Shown here piece by piece: positions 42,639 through 52,171 of a stretch of DNA of 64,000 nucleotides. This DNA comes from Psychrobacillus lasiicapitis (GTDB lineage: Bacteria; Bacillota; Bacilli; Bacillales_A; Planococcaceae). The stretch spans positions 266,759 to 330,758 of the forward strand of contig NZ_VDGH01000004.1 of NCBI RefSeq assembly GCF_006861795.1, written 5' to 3'. Numbering within the stretch: position 1 is the first letter of the stretch; each line of letters begins with the position of its first letter. The position numbers and the translations under genes are program-made. Under the pieces are notes generated by a model. It worked only from the letters and a program-made list of their open reading frames with translations. It had not been told where the DNA came from and ran no database searches.

Positions 42639-43759
42639 AGCGTCGATTCAAGAGTTTTAAAGTAATCGTTGTTGTAGCTATATACTTTTCATGTGTTTCT
42701 ATATTGGCAGGGTGTGGATTTAAAGATATTGATAAGCGAGTTTTCGTAACGGGTATTGGTGTAGACCCTTCGGAAAAGGAAAAAGGGGGTTATAAAATAA
42801 CATTAAAACTATCCTTACCAGTCGCTTCCATTAAATCATCTACTGGTCCTAACTATGAATATTTAGTGTATGAAGGAGAAACACTTGCAGAAGCAATCCG
42901 AATTTTGGAGACGCACACCGATAAAGTACTAGAATTTGGGCATACCAAAATGATCGTTATTAATGAAGGTTTATTACAAGAGAATATAAAGGATTTTATG
43001 GATTATTTTGTGAGACGGAGTGATATTCAGTTAATAGCATGGGTAGCTGCTGCTAAACCTTCTGCCGAATCTATTTTACGAGTTGAACCTGCTGCCGAAT
43101 CGGCAGTATCCTCTACTCTTATAAACTTTTTTGGTACTAGTGGTACGGATAGTCCTTTCATCACCTCTACTTTCCTTTATGAATTTAGAAGAAATATGTT
43201 GTCGGATGGGATAGATGCAGTAGTACCGCTTGTAGAGGCATCAGAAGATAGAAAAGAGTTAATAGTCAATAAATCTCTAGTTGTGAAAGAGGAAACAAAA
43301 CCGCTCGAATTAGACGCTGAGGAATCAAAGTATTACAATACTATCGTAAATGGAATGAGTGGATTTAGTTATAAAGCAGAATCAGATGATTTAAAATTAA
43401 TCCTTAATATGGAAAGAACAAAGATACATTATAAGATTATAATGGTCGATGAAAAACCAACATCCATTAATATGAACGTAAAAATGGTTGGTGTAATTGG
43501 TCAGTCAAATAAAAACCTATCCTTAAAAGACCTAAAGGAGTATGACCAGATAGCTTCAAAAGCAGTGAAAAAAAAGATCATAGATTTTCTCACTACCGTT
43601 CAAAAAGAAAATTTTGACCCGATAGGCTTTGGTTTAAGGTATAGGTCGATGGTGCTCTATAATAAGAACACGATTTCTGAATGGCGAAAAGCATATCCAG
43701 ATTTACCGATTGACGTAAGCGTTGATGTAGAGCTTAAAGGTACGGGAGCAATTGAGTAA
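42635..43759 (+). CDS. Spore germination receptor lipoprotein subunit C (Ger(x)C family)
   Basis: 374 aa lipoprotein. Signal peptide residues 1-27 with lipobox SILAGC (Cys27), then DIDKRVFVTGIGVDPSEKEK, the invariant Ger(x)C start of mature protein (usually WD-x-R-E, here FKDIDKR). Domain pattern matches GerAC/GerBC: YEGETLAEAIRILETHTDK, FGHTKMIVINEGLL, then DRKELIVNKSLVVKEETK. Third gene of the receptor operon; anchors the complex at the outer face of the spore inner membrane. Confidence 0.93.
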   Translation: MKRRFKSFKVIVVVAIYFSCVSILAGCGFKDIDKRVFVTGIGVDPSEKEKGGYKITLKLSLPVASIKSSTGPNYEYLVYEGETLAEAIRILETHTDKVLEFGHTKMIVINEGLLQENIKDFMDYFVRRSDIQLIAWVAAAKPSAESILRVEPAAESAVSSTLINFFGTSGTDSPFITSTFLYEFRRNMLSDGIDAVVPLVEASEDRKELIVNKSLVVKEETKPLELDAEESKYYNTIVNGMSGFSYKAESDDLKLILNMERTKIHYKIIMVDEKPTSINMNVKMVGVIGQSNKNLSLKDLKEYDQIASKAVKKKIIDFLTTVQKENFDPIGFGLRYRSMVLYNKNTISEWRKAYPDLPIDVSVDVELKGTGAIE

Positions 43760-43760
43760 A

Positions 43761-43806
43761 AAACGAAAAATCCTCTTTCGATTATGAGAGAGGATTTTTC
43801 GTTTAG
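43761..43806 (+). terminator. Terminator of the ger operon
   Basis: 16-bp perfect stem AAACGAAAAATCCTCT (43761-43776) / AGAGGATTTTTCGTTT (43789-43804). A second small hairpin ACGGAAAA/TTTTCCGT follows at about 43829-43860 in the leader of the mut operon. Confidence 0.92.
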
Positions 43807-43987
43807 TAGAAAATTATAAAAATTATCATTTACGGAAAACTTTCTTCAAGAACTTTTCCGTCCAGGCTCCAGTACTTTTGCTCTTTCTTCAGACTTCTGA
43901 GGAAGTTTCCCTTTCTAATGTAATCGTTGTCCGTTAATATATAATTAAGTTAATTTTATTTACATAGGGGGAAGCGAGAGCGTTCAT

Positions 43988-45637
43988 ATGACAATAGATA
44001 AAATGAAACAAACAATATTTAATAGAGCAACACTCGGTGATTGGGAACAAACAGCACTTAAATCACTAAAAGGGAAAACATTAGACTCCCTTTCTACAAA
44101 AACTTTAGAGGATATCATTTTGAAACCGCTTTATTCATTAGCTGATGCGGCATTTATACCTGTTTCACAAACGGATATTGTAAGACAAGCGAAAAATTCT
44201 TCCGAATGGTCCATCGCGCAACTTGCAGAGGGTGCTACAAGTGAGGAAGTTTTAATGGATATAAAAGAATCGCTTGGAAAAGGCAATGATGTCATTCATT
44301 ATAAAGTGGAAAAAGAACATGTATGGAATGCTGAGCAAATAGAGGAATGGAAAGGTCTATTATCCGAACATAAGGCTATTTTAGATGTAACAAACAATCC
44401 GTCCTTTTTGGACCACTTCACGGAGTTAAATGGTTTAGTGAAGGGAGCAAAAAATGCTACTACTTTACATGCTAGAACGACTTTCTTAAATGGCTCAAGC
44501 ATTCATCAAGCGGGAGGAGACGCTGTCAGTGAACTGGCGAGTGTTCTTGTACAGGCAGATTCACTTGCTCGTGAAACAAGCATAGGGGAGCTTGTTCAAA
44601 AGGCATTCGTTCAGTTTTCGGTAGATACAAATTTCTTTATGGAAATAGCAAAAATTCGTGCTTTTCGTGTGCTTTGGCAAGCTTTTGGCGAAGGATTTGG
44701 ACAGCCTAATCTAGAAGCAATTCCTGTGCATGTGGAAACTTCATTGCGTTCATTTTCAGTACTAGATCCATATGTTAATATTCTTCGTGCAGGAAATAGT
44801 GCGCTTGCCGCGGTGCTTGGAGGAGCAGACAGCGTAACAACGTACCCACATGATTATTTAACAAAAGTTACACCGACATCTAATCGAATCGCGCGTAATA
44901 TGCAACTCGTATTAAAAGAAGAAACGCATATACAGCGTGTGATTGATGCGGCCGGTGGGTCTTACTATGTGGAGAGTTTAACGAAAGAACTAGTGGAAAA
45001 AGCATGGGATTATTTTTTAAAGTTAATGAAGGAAGTAACGCTAGAAGATAGAGAATCCAAGCTTTTAGCTCGAGCACATGAAAAATGGCAGCAGCAGCTT
45101 GCTCTACTAGCTACTCGAAAAAAATCGCTTATCGGAACGAATATTTACGCAAATCCAGCTGATATATTACCGGAAGCTATTAAACAGATAGATTATAAAC
45201 GTCTTGCCAAACCATTAGAACAGCTAAGACAAGCATTTCAACAAAAACCATTAAACACAGCTATTATTCCATATGGTTTATTAAAAGAATATAAAGCGCG
45301 AATGGATTTCGTTAGCGGTTATTTAGTCGCATTAGGTATTTCTCCAACTGTTGCACCGGAAAACTTAAAACCGTTCGATTTACAAAAGTGGATTGATGAA
45401 CAACGTATTGACTATCTCATCTTTGTCGGAAATGACGAGCAAACAACAGGTTTAGTTCCTGCATTATTGAATGAGCAATTGTCAGTTCCAATGGATGTGG
45501 CAGGTAAATTCGAGGAGTATGAAGACTGGTTAGAAGCTGGTTTGTCTGGACGCATTTTTGCCGGACAGTCATTACTTGAAAAGGGACAACAATTGCTAGC
45601 ACTTGCGCAAAAGGAGGATTCCAATGTCAACGCCTAA
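43988..45637 (+). CDS. mutA: Methylmalonyl-CoA mutase small (beta) subunit
   Basis: 549 aa, paralogous to the catalytic subunit encoded next. TIM-barrel segments [68 protein letters not shown] are visible. The C-terminal cobalamin-binding half is degenerate (no DxHxxG), as expected for the non-catalytic subunit of the heterodimer. The mature enzyme interconverts methylmalonyl-CoA and succinyl-CoA. Start ATG 43988; GGGGGAAG is somewhat far upstream. Overlaps mutB by 14 bases. Confidence 0.92.
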   Translation: MTIDKMKQTIFNRATLGDWEQTALKSLKGKTLDSLSTKTLEDIILKPLYSLADAAFIPVSQTDIVRQAKNSSEWSIAQLAEGATSEEVLMDIKESLGKGNDVIHYKVEKEHVWNAEQIEEWKGLLSEHKAILDVTNNPSFLDHFTELNGLVKGAKNATTLHARTTFLNGSSIHQAGGDAVSELASVLVQADSLARETSIGELVQKAFVQFSVDTNFFMEIAKIRAFRVLWQAFGEGFGQPNLEAIPVHVETSLRSFSVLDPYVNILRAGNSALAAVLGGADSVTTYPHDYLTKVTPTSNRIARNMQLVLKEETHIQRVIDAAGGSYYVESLTKELVEKAWDYFLKLMKEVTLEDRESKLLARAHEKWQQQLALLATRKKSLIGTNIYANPADILPEAIKQIDYKRLAKPLEQLRQAFQQKPLNTAIIPYGLLKEYKARMDFVSGYLVALGISPTVAPENLKPFDLQKWIDEQRIDYLIFVGNDEQTTGLVPALLNEQLSVPMDVAGKFEEYEDWLEAGLSGRIFAGQSLLEKGQQLLALAQKEDSNVNA

Positions 45638-47780
45638 TTATTCAGCCGTTTCTATCGAAAAACTAATAGAAAAATCAACGAATAGTCCACAACAAGGAGA
45701 TTCCTTTTTAACAAATGAAGGAATCGAGCTAAAAAAAGTATATGAAGAATCTGACCGAAGCAATGTGCAGCATTTAAATGATTTACCAGGAATCGCGCCA
45801 AATACACGGGGACCTTATCCAACGATGTATGTGGCAAAACCATGGACTGTGCGTCAATATGCAGGATTTTCAACAGCGGAAGAAAGTAACGCTTTCTACA
45901 GAAGAAACTTAGCAATGGGACAAAAAGGTTTGTCGGTAGCATTCGATTTACCTACTCACCGAGGTTACGATTCGGATCATGAACGAGTGACAGGGGACGT
46001 TGGAAAAGCGGGAGTTGCTATCGATTCTGTAGAAGATATGAAAATTCTCTTTAGTGGTATTCCACTCGACCAAATGTCCGTGTCAATGACAATGAATGGA
46101 GCCGTTTTACCGATACTAGCCTTTTATATTGTCACTGCTGAAGAGCAAGGAGTAACTCCAGAGCAGCTTGCAGGGACAATTCAAAATGATATTTTAAAAG
46201 AATACATGGTTCGAAACACGTATATTTACACACCAGATATGTCGATGAAAATAATTGCCGATATTTTTGCATATACTGCCAAGTATATGCCGAAGTTCAA
46301 CTCGATTTCGATTTCTGGATATCATATGCAAGAAGCGGGAGCTACTGCAGATATTGAGCTTGCTTATACTTTAGCAGATGGTTTGGAATATGTTCGGACA
46401 GGTTTAAAAGCCGGCATTGAAATTGATTCATTCGCACCAAGACTTTCATTCTTCTGGGCGATCGGTATGAACTATTTCATGGAAGTAGCAAAAATGCGCG
46501 CTGCTCGTAGAATTTGGGCACAAATGATGGCTAGCTTTGACCCAAAAAATCCAAAAACATTGGCGCTACGTACACATTCTCAAACATCCGGCTGGAGTTT
46601 AACGGAGCAAGATCCATTTAATAATGTAACGAGAACTCTAGTCGAAGCAAATGCCGCTGCAATGGGGCATACGCAATCACTTCACACGAATGCACTAGAT
46701 GAGGCGATAGCACTTCCCACCGACTTCTCTGCCCGAATCGCACGTAATACGCAGCTGTTTTTACAAGAAGAAACGAATATGACTAAAGTAATTGATCCTT
46801 GGGGCGGTTCGTATTATGTGGAAACACTGACAAACGAATTGATGGAAAAAGCCTGGGCACTAATCGAAGAAATCGAAGAGCTTGGCGGCATGGCAAAAGC
46901 AATTGAAACTGGACTGCCGAAGATGAAAATTGAAGAAGCAGCTGCGAAAAAACAAGCGCAAATTGACTCTTCAAAAGAAATCATTATCGGAGTCAATAAA
47001 TATCGTTTAGAACAAGAAGATGCCATTGATATTTTGAATATCGACAATACAGTCGTGCGTCAAAAACAAATGGAACGCTTGGCAGAAGTAAAAGCAAATC
47101 GCGACGAAGAAGCAGTACAAAAAGCACTTAAGGCCTTAACTGAAGCAGCAAAAACAGGTGAAGTAAATCTATTAGCAGCTGCGGTGGATGCAGCTAGAAA
47201 ACGTGCAACGATTGGAGAAATCTCCGATGCAATTGAATATGTTGCCGGACGACATAAGGCGGTGATTCGTTCAGTGAGCGGCGTATATAGTGCAAACTTT
47301 AGTGATGCAGAAGAAATAGAAGCAGTCAAACAAATGGCAGAAGATTTCCGTGACAACGAAGGAAGACGTCCTCGTATTCTGATCGCCAAAATGGGCCAAG
47401 ATGGGCATGACAGAGGTGCTAAAGTCATTGCAACAGCATTTGCAGACTTAGGATTCGACGTCGATATTAGCCCCTTATTTCAAACACCGGCTGAAACGGC
47501 GCAACAAGCAGTGGAAAATGATGTCCATGTAGTAGGGGTAAGTTCATTAGCGGCTGGTCATATGACACTTGTTCCCGCTTTACGTGAAGAACTCGCAAAA
47601 CTAGGTCGAGAAGATATTTTAATCGTGGTTGGCGGAGTAATCCCTGCACAAGATTATGCGTTTTTACGTGAAAATGGAGCTTCAGCAATTTTTGGTCCTG
47701 GTACAGTTATTCCTGTTGCTGCTCAAAAAGTCATCGAAGAAGTATATAAACGATTGGGTTATGAGGAAGAAGAAGGCTAA
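45624..47780 (+). CDS. mutB: Methylmalonyl-CoA mutase large (catalytic, B12-binding) subunit
   Basis: 718 aa. Substrate-binding barrel with [40 protein letters not shown] and [20 protein letters not shown]; the adenosylcobalamin domain at the C-terminus has the base-off motif [10 protein letters not shown] (DxHxxG), then SSLAAGH and [10 protein letters not shown] 45624 follows AAAAGGAGG directly; the upstream ATG in the longer frame lies inside mutA. Coupled to mutA and meaB by overlaps. Works in propionyl-CoA or branched-chain/odd-chain metabolism; no epimerase gene is adjacent. Confidence 0.95.
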   Translation: MSTPNYSAVSIEKLIEKSTNSPQQGDSFLTNEGIELKKVYEESDRSNVQHLNDLPGIAPNTRGPYPTMYVAKPWTVRQYAGFSTAEESNAFYRRNLAMGQKGLSVAFDLPTHRGYDSDHERVTGDVGKAGVAIDSVEDMKILFSGIPLDQMSVSMTMNGAVLPILAFYIVTAEEQGVTPEQLAGTIQNDILKEYMVRNTYIYTPDMSMKIIADIFAYTAKYMPKFNSISISGYHMQEAGATADIELAYTLADGLEYVRTGLKAGIEIDSFAPRLSFFWAIGMNYFMEVAKMRAARRIWAQMMASFDPKNPKTLALRTHSQTSGWSLTEQDPFNNVTRTLVEANAAAMGHTQSLHTNALDEAIALPTDFSARIARNTQLFLQEETNMTKVIDPWGGSYYVETLTNELMEKAWALIEEIEELGGMAKAIETGLPKMKIEEAAAKKQAQIDSSKEIIIGVNKYRLEQEDAIDILNIDNTVVRQKQMERLAEVKANRDEEAVQKALKALTEAAKTGEVNLLAAAVDAARKRATIGEISDAIEYVAGRHKAVIRSVSGVYSANFSDAEEIEAVKQMAEDFRDNEGRRPRILIAKMGQDGHDRGAKVIATAFADLGFDVDISPLFQTPAETAQQAVENDVHVVGVSSLAAGHMTLVPALREELAKLGREDILIVVGGVIPAQDYAFLRENGASAIFGPGTVIPVAAQKVIEEVYKRLGYEEEEG

Positions 47781-48871
47781 TGGCTGAATCGAGAGAAAAT
47801 AAGGAAACTTCAATGCATGTCATGAGTGGGATTAAATCGCAGCATGATGGTATGGGGAAAGCTATTGTAAAAAAATTTGCGAAAAAGAAAGCACTTGTTA
47901 TAGATGAAGACGAGTATATTCGCGAAATCCGTAACGGGTCCAGATTACATCTAGCAAAAGCGATTACGTTTATTGAAAGTACAGTAAGTGATCAGCAGGC
48001 AATTGGTCAGCATTTATTAAAACAACTTTTACCACATACAGGTAACAGTATTCGAATTGGAATAACTGGTGTCCCGGGAGCTGGGAAAAGTACATTTATC
48101 GAAGCTTTTGGAAAAATGCTCTGTGACCAAGGCTATAAAGTAGCCGTACTTGCGATTGATCCGAGTTCGTCTTTAACTGGTGGTAGTATTCTTGGCGATA
48201 AAACGCGGATGGAAGAGCTAGCGAAAAACTCTAATGCATTTATTAGACCCTCTCCATCTGCAGGGACGCTGGGCGGAGTCCATAAAAAATCTCGCGAAAC
48301 GATGCTTTTATGTGAAGCAGCTGGATATGATGTCATATTAGTGGAGACAGTAGGGGTCGGACAAAGCGAAACAATTGTTCGGGGAATGGTTGATTTCTTT
48401 TTACTTTTAGCACTGACTGGGGCAGGAGACGAACTGCAGGGGATGAAAAAAGGGATAATGGAGCTCGCTGATGCTATTGTAGTCAATAAGGCAGATGGAG
48501 TGAATGAAAAGCTCGCCAAAAAAACAGTGGCAGAATATAAACAAATACTTCACTTTCTAGCACCTTCTACACCCAATTGGACAACACCAGCACTAGCTGT
48601 TTCCTCCCTATATAAAAAGGGACTAGATGTCGTGTGGGACACAATCTTGTCTTTCCAAAAAAGCATGCTAGAAAATGGCGTTTGGGTACAGAGAAGGAAA
48701 GAACAGACGGTTGATTGGTATAAAACAATGATCATCGATCGGTTGTATGATGACTTTTTCTCTTCTACTGAAAAGAAACAATCAATGAAGAAATTAGAAC
48801 AATTAGTGAGAGGCGAACAGATCACTGTTTCACAGGCAGTTGATGAGTTATTTTCCTCGAATTCTAAATAG
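47780..48871 (+). CDS. meaB: Methylmalonyl-CoA mutase-associated GTPase MeaB
   Basis: 363 aa G3E-family P-loop GTPase (ArgK/MeaB/MMAA). Walker A GVPGAGKST at residues 97-105, then VAVLAIDPSSSLTGGSILGD, metal/Walker B ILVETVGVGQSE and base-specificity VVNKADG. The N-terminal arm (residues 40-85) and C-terminal dimerisation helices are present. MeaB gates cofactor loading and protects the mutase. ATG overlaps the mutB stop by one base. Confidence 0.95.
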   Translation: MAESRENKETSMHVMSGIKSQHDGMGKAIVKKFAKKKALVIDEDEYIREIRNGSRLHLAKAITFIESTVSDQQAIGQHLLKQLLPHTGNSIRIGITGVPGAGKSTFIEAFGKMLCDQGYKVAVLAIDPSSSLTGGSILGDKTRMEELAKNSNAFIRPSPSAGTLGGVHKKSRETMLLCEAAGYDVILVETVGVGQSETIVRGMVDFFLLLALTGAGDELQGMKKGIMELADAIVVNKADGVNEKLAKKTVAEYKQILHFLAPSTPNWTTPALAVSSLYKKGLDVVWDTILSFQKSMLENGVWVQRRKEQTVDWYKTMIIDRLYDDFFSSTEKKQSMKKLEQLVRGEQITVSQAVDELFSSNSK

Positions 48872-48914
48872 TAATCTGATAAAATGAAACTAGCTTGAAA
48901 AGGAGTGTTGAACA

Positions 48915-49355
48915 ATGAATATGGATTTTAATTTATTGATGAATGATATGGTTATGCAAGCTCGTGGAGAAATGGAAACTAGTGGTTATGAGCAATTAAC
49001 AACACCAGAAGAAGTGGACGCGGCTCTATCTCGTCCAGGTACAACACTCGTAATGATTAACTCTGTTTGTGGTTGTGCAGGTGGCATCGCTCGTCCGGCA
49101 GCAGCGAACGCAGTCCATTACGATAAACGCCCAGACCATCTTGTAACGGTATTTGCGGGTCAAGATAAATTAGCAACGCAACAAGCACGTAATATTTTTG
49201 GTGAAGATCATTTACCTTCATCCCCTTCATTTGTATTACTAAAAGATGGACAACCAGTGGCAGAAATTGGTCGTCACGAAATCGAAGGGCACGCTCCAAC
49301 ATCTGTTATTACACATCTTCAAGGATTATTTGAAGAACACTGTGAAGAAGTTTAA
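48915..49355 (+). CDS. brxB: Bacilliredoxin, BrxB type (YphP/YqiW family)
   Basis: 146 aa thioredoxin-like protein with the CGC active site (Cys52-Gly-Cys54) in [20 protein letters not shown], followed by [20 protein letters not shown] and [12 protein letters not shown]. BrxA/BrxB remove bacillithiol from S-bacillithiolated proteins. AAAAGGAG precedes the ATG. It lies 43 bases after meaB with no terminator between and has a strong terminator, so it may be read with the mut operon; adjacency to mutase genes is seen in related Bacillales (recollection). Confidence 0.93.
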   Translation: MNMDFNLLMNDMVMQARGEMETSGYEQLTTPEEVDAALSRPGTTLVMINSVCGCAGGIARPAAANAVHYDKRPDHLVTVFAGQDKLATQQARNIFGEDHLPSSPSFVLLKDGQPVAEIGRHEIEGHAPTSVITHLQGLFEEHCEEV

Positions 49356-49364
49356 TACAAGTAC

Positions 49365-49408
49365 AAAACAGCGAAAGCATTTATAAATGCTTTCGCTGTT
49401 TTTTTGAG
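49365..49408 (+). terminator. Terminator after brxB
   Basis: 16-bp perfect stem AAAACAGCGAAAGCAT (49365-49380) / ATGCTTTCGCTGTTTT (49387-49402) plus T run. Confidence 0.93.
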
Positions 49409-49439
49409 CATTCAAATTAAGAAGAGAGGAAGTGCAAAA

Positions 49440-49924
49440 ATGAGAAAGATTACGTTAGCAAATGGAAAAATGATAGAAGTGGAGTGTTTAAGTTGTGCGT
49501 TATCAGGTGGTCTTATTCAGCCTTTTGGCGATGTAATAGTTGAAACAGAACACTTCCATGCACACCAAGATGTTGCTTATCCAATTAAAGGTTTAATCAT
49601 ACTGGCATCGAAGCGTCATTTCAAGTGTTTGGATAAAATGACACAAGTAGAAAAAATCGTTTAAATACAAATACTTACAAAAATTAAAAAAGCATAAAGA
49701 GATAGTTTAGATATGTACCATGTATATTATTTTTACAATGAAGATACTACCATTATTTTCATACTTGGATGGTTCCTCGATATGATTGGATGCACCGCTT
49801 TGGGCTTTCCGTAGAATCGGTAAGACCAACCCAGTCTTATGCTAGAAACGAAATGAATAACAAAGCAAATCTAAATGAAGTAATTCTTGGTATTGATGCT
49901 TTGAAAAAAGGAATGAATAAATAA
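49440..49924 (+). pseudogene. HIT-family (histidine triad) hydrolase, decayed by stops and a frameshift
   Basis: ATG 49440 with GAGAGGAAG upstream opens the N-terminal half of a HIT protein (VECLSCALSGGLIQPFGDVI, VETEHFHAHQDVAYPIKGLI, ASKRHFKCLDKMTQ) until TAA 49662. The same frame continues after a second TAA with VYYFYNEDTT, then a one-base deletion near 49751 shifts to a frame reading HYFHTWMVPRYDWMHRFGLS and VESVRPTQSYARNEMNNKAN, ending TAA 49922. Joined, this is a normal HIT protein of about 155 residues whose HxHxH-like motif lies at the frameshift. Such proteins hydrolyse dinucleoside polyphosphates. Several independent lesions show it is dead. Confidence 0.85.
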
Positions 49925-50097
49925 TAGGAAAAATATCTTCATTGATCGACGGTCAAGCTTCTCAGGATCACTTTCTCCATCTGCGATTGTAAGAAATATA
50001 TAAAGAGACATATAGAATATATTTCTGCTGTATTAGATATAGAAGAGGCACACACATTATTATGAAATTTAATACGAACTCTTGTATAAGTCTTATT

Positions 50098-50122
50098 GAG
50101 CTAACGACGGAGGTTAGTTAAA
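50098..50122 (+). repeat. Short dispersed repeat, type A (copy 1)
   Basis: GAGCTAACGACGGAGGTTAG plus TTAAA: CTAAC, 7-nt loop, GTTAG. Degenerate first member of the repeat family that recurs to 63.5 kb, same orientation. Surrounding 49925-50149 holds no other recognisable feature. Confidence 0.5.
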
Positions 50123-50149
50123 CAGGAATAACGAAATAAGTGTTAATAA

Positions 50150-50177
50150 AACATCCTTACTTGAAGGATGTTTTTAA
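50150..50177. terminator. Terminator of the azoreductase gene
   Basis: 9-bp stem AACATCCTT (50150-50158) / AAGGATGTT (50164-50172), TTTTAATA on plus and TTATTAAC on minus. It lies 27 bases past the azoreductase stop on the minus strand. Confidence 0.75.
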
Positions 50178-50199
50178 TATTGCAGTATTATGTTGTTTT

Positions 50200-50847
50200 T
50201 TATTTCTTTGCTAATTCAGAAGCAATTTTTTCAGCTTCTTCATATCCCTTTTGTAAAATTTTATCTCGATCAGCACCTAGTAAATCAGTTCCTTGTACCC
50301 GAATAATTTCGTAATCTTCAATTCCCATAAAGTTGAACATTGACTTTAAGTATTTATGAGAGTATTCAACTTCGGTATACCAGTCATTATTGGTATAGAT
50401 GGCTCCACTTCCTTGTATCACAACAATGCTTCTTCCGTCTTTAAGTAACCCAACTGATCCTGTGTCAGTATATTTAAAAGTTTCCCTTGCAATCAAAATA
50501 TTGTCCATATAGGCTTTTAACTTTGTTGAAACATTAAAGTTATGCAATGGGTAAGCAATAACATACTTATTTGCACTTTTGAATTGTTTTACTATCTCAT
50601 TCATACGCTCAGTTACTTGTTGTTCTTGGTTAGTAAGTTCGTTTCCATTTCTCAATTTTCCCCATGCAGTTAGCACAGTTTCATCTATCATAGGCACTAC
50701 TTCACTATACAAATTAATCTGTTCAACAATTTCGTCACTTGAATGTTGCTCTTTGTAGACGCTCATAAAATAATCAAGAACATTTAGACTTACTGAAGAA
50801 GTTGAATCAACTATTGGATGTGCGTTTATAACTAGAAGTTTACTCAT
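50200..50847 (-). CDS. FMN-dependent NADH-azoreductase (AzoR family flavodoxin-fold)
   Basis: 215 aa. N-terminal flavin phosphate loop NAHPIVDSTSSVSLNV, then VPMIDETVLTAWGKLRNG, YPLHNFNVSTKLKAYMDNIL (the P-x-x-N-F segment around FMN), ETFKYTDTGSVGLLKDGRSI and VIQGSGAIY. Reduces azo compounds and quinones with NADH; in vivo often an electrophile/quinone detoxification enzyme. ATG 50847 has AGGGGGAAC upstream; the 52 extra codons of the longer frame are rejected. Divergent from an Rrf2 regulator, its likely controller. Confidence 0.93.
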   Translation of the reverse strand: MSKLLVINAHPIVDSTSSVSLNVLDYFMSVYKEQHSSDEIVEQINLYSEVVPMIDETVLTAWGKLRNGNELTNQEQQVTERMNEIVKQFKSANKYVIAYPLHNFNVSTKLKAYMDNILIARETFKYTDTGSVGLLKDGRSIVVIQGSGAIYTNNDWYTEVEYSHKYLKSMFNFMGIEDYEIIRVQGTDLLGADRDKILQKGYEEAEKIASELAKK

Positions 50848-50892
50848 AGATGTTCCCCCTAAAAGAATGTTTAGTATAATTATAGATTGCAT

Positions 50893-50921
50893 TAATCGTC
50901 GATTGAGTTTGTCTACGATTA
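50893..50921. promoter_or_regulatory. Candidate operator between azoR-like and rrf2 genes
   Basis: Inverted repeat TAATCGT (50893-50899) N15 ACGATTA (50915-50921) in the 196-bp divergent spacer, upstream of the azoreductase start. A second imperfect dyad GTGTTAAT/ATTACAC lies near 50989-51008, nearer the regulator. Either could be the Rrf2 site. Confidence 0.4.
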
Positions 50922-51043
50922 AGGCGCTTTTAATAATACATCGAATGATAATTTGTGTCAAATTAAAAATTATATGCATCTTCAAGTTTGTGTTAATATA
51001 CAATTACACTTACTATCTCGAATAATAAAAGCAGGTGAACTAA

Positions 51044-51553
51044 ATGAAGTATAGTGTTATGGTTGAATATGCTTTGCATAGCCTTGTTTATTTAATTGAT
51101 GTTCCTTCAAACGAAAGTATAGGAATAAAAGATCTCTCAGAATTTCAAGGACTATCAGAGACATACTTATCTAAAGTTTTCGGTAAATTATCTAAGGCGG
51201 GTATCGTAAGTTCTGTATCTGGGGTAAAGGGAGGATATAAATTGGCTAAAGCCCCTGAAGAGATATCTTTTTGGGATGTAATAAAAGCAGTGGAAGGAGT
51301 TAAGCCTATTTTTCAGTGCCAGAATATTTTAAAGAATAATCTTATGTATGTAGACAAAGAAAAATGCTCTTCTTGCACTTCAGGTAATTCCACTTGCACT
51401 ATTAATTTAGTTATGCTAGAGGCAGAACAGCAAATGTATGCGTTTCTAAGTAGTAAGACTATTTCATGGTTAGATAAAGAACTCGAACAAGTGCTTCCAA
51501 AAGAAATAAGAGTAGGTTCCCGAGAATACTTTAAAAGAAATGACTCTATTTAG
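51044..51553 (+). CDS. Rrf2-family transcriptional regulator
   Basis: 169 aa. Winged helix-turn-helix (residues 1-75: MKYSVMVEYALHSLVYLIDV; LSETYLSKVFGKLSKAGIVS; GVKGGYKLAKAPEEISFWDV). Four cysteines at about 92, 108, 111 and 118 (CQNILKNNLMYVDKEKCSSC; STC) could bind a cluster or sense thiol stress as in IscR, NsrR or SaiR. Divergent from an azoreductase, consistent with a quinone/azo/thiol-stress switch. GCAGGTGAAC precedes the ATG. Confidence 0.92.
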   Translation: MKYSVMVEYALHSLVYLIDVPSNESIGIKDLSEFQGLSETYLSKVFGKLSKAGIVSSVSGVKGGYKLAKAPEEISFWDVIKAVEGVKPIFQCQNILKNNLMYVDKEKCSSCTSGNSTCTINLVMLEAEQQMYAFLSSKTISWLDKELEQVLPKEIRVGSREYFKRNDSI

Positions 51554-51600
51554 ATCCTTTACTTTAAACTCATTTATGTTAATAGCATCTTCAACTAAAA

Positions 51601-51705
51601 GACCATCATTTAGATGGTCTATTTTTACGTTCTAATAATTAGGTAAATTTCAGCTATCCATTGTGAAATGTTACACTTAAACTAACGAAGCTGTTTAGTC
51701 TAATC
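51601..51705 (+). repeat. Composite repeat, copy 1 (terminator hairpin plus type A repeat)
   Basis: GACCATCATTTAGATGGTC stem-loop followed by TATTTTTACGTT (a terminator for the rrf2 gene), about 30 variable bases, TTGTGAAATGTTACACT at 51661, then AAACTAACGAAGCTGTTTAG. The same order recurs at 56911-57014 and 61972-62076. Confidence 0.75.
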
Positions 51706-52137
51706 AGGATTGACAGTAGGCTGCGAGGTACAAAAGCGCTGGAGGCCACAGCATTGCATGGAAGAAGGATTGGTGCAGTATAGAGTTGTAGTTGAAATTA
51801 TGCCATTGGTGTACGGATCAGTGAATTATCCTCATAAAAGAGGAAGAACAAAAGAGTTAGTCCAGTGTGGAGACCACATGCCCAGGCACTAATCCTGCCC
51901 AGCGGAAATTTAATACCGAACAGTTAAATCAAGCTACGATGCAATGCTCCACCACAACACGTAGGTGTACATCCGACTCTAATTGCGGGTCGGCTAAAGT
52001 AAGTTATGTCAGTCCAGTAATAGCACCCAGAACAGTGCATACCGGGTAGAAAAGTGAGCGTGTCCGAAGAATAGCAAATGACCATATTCAAAAAGTTACC
52101 CACATAAACCCTTAAAATCTAGCTTATGTGGGCTGTT
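51706..52137 (+). ncRNA. Unidentified structured segment ending in a terminator
   Basis: About 430 bp without a credible gene (short open frames lack ribosome binding sites) and richer in GC than its surroundings. It holds several hairpins, including CCTC/GAGG (51830-51843), CGAC/GTCG near 51978-51994 and a Rho-independent terminator CCCACATAA/TTATGTGGG (52099-52107 / 52124-52132) followed by CTGTTTT. The segment CATTGCATGGAAGAAGGATT then GGTGCAG (near 51755-51781) faintly resembles CTACATGGAGGAATAGGGGT then ACTG in the leader of the IS110 element at 63.7 kb. It may be a remnant of such an element's non-coding end or an independent RNA. I matched it to no RNA family I know. Confidence 0.35.
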
Positions 52138-52171
52138 TTGCATTGATCGCTTTTGCAAGGCTGTCATTAAA

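Noticed and set aside
51710..52049. Two 60-codon plus-strand frames
   Set aside because: No ribosome binding sites, unusual composition (Cys/Thr/Arg-rich) and the region folds into hairpins ending in a terminator; more likely non-coding.
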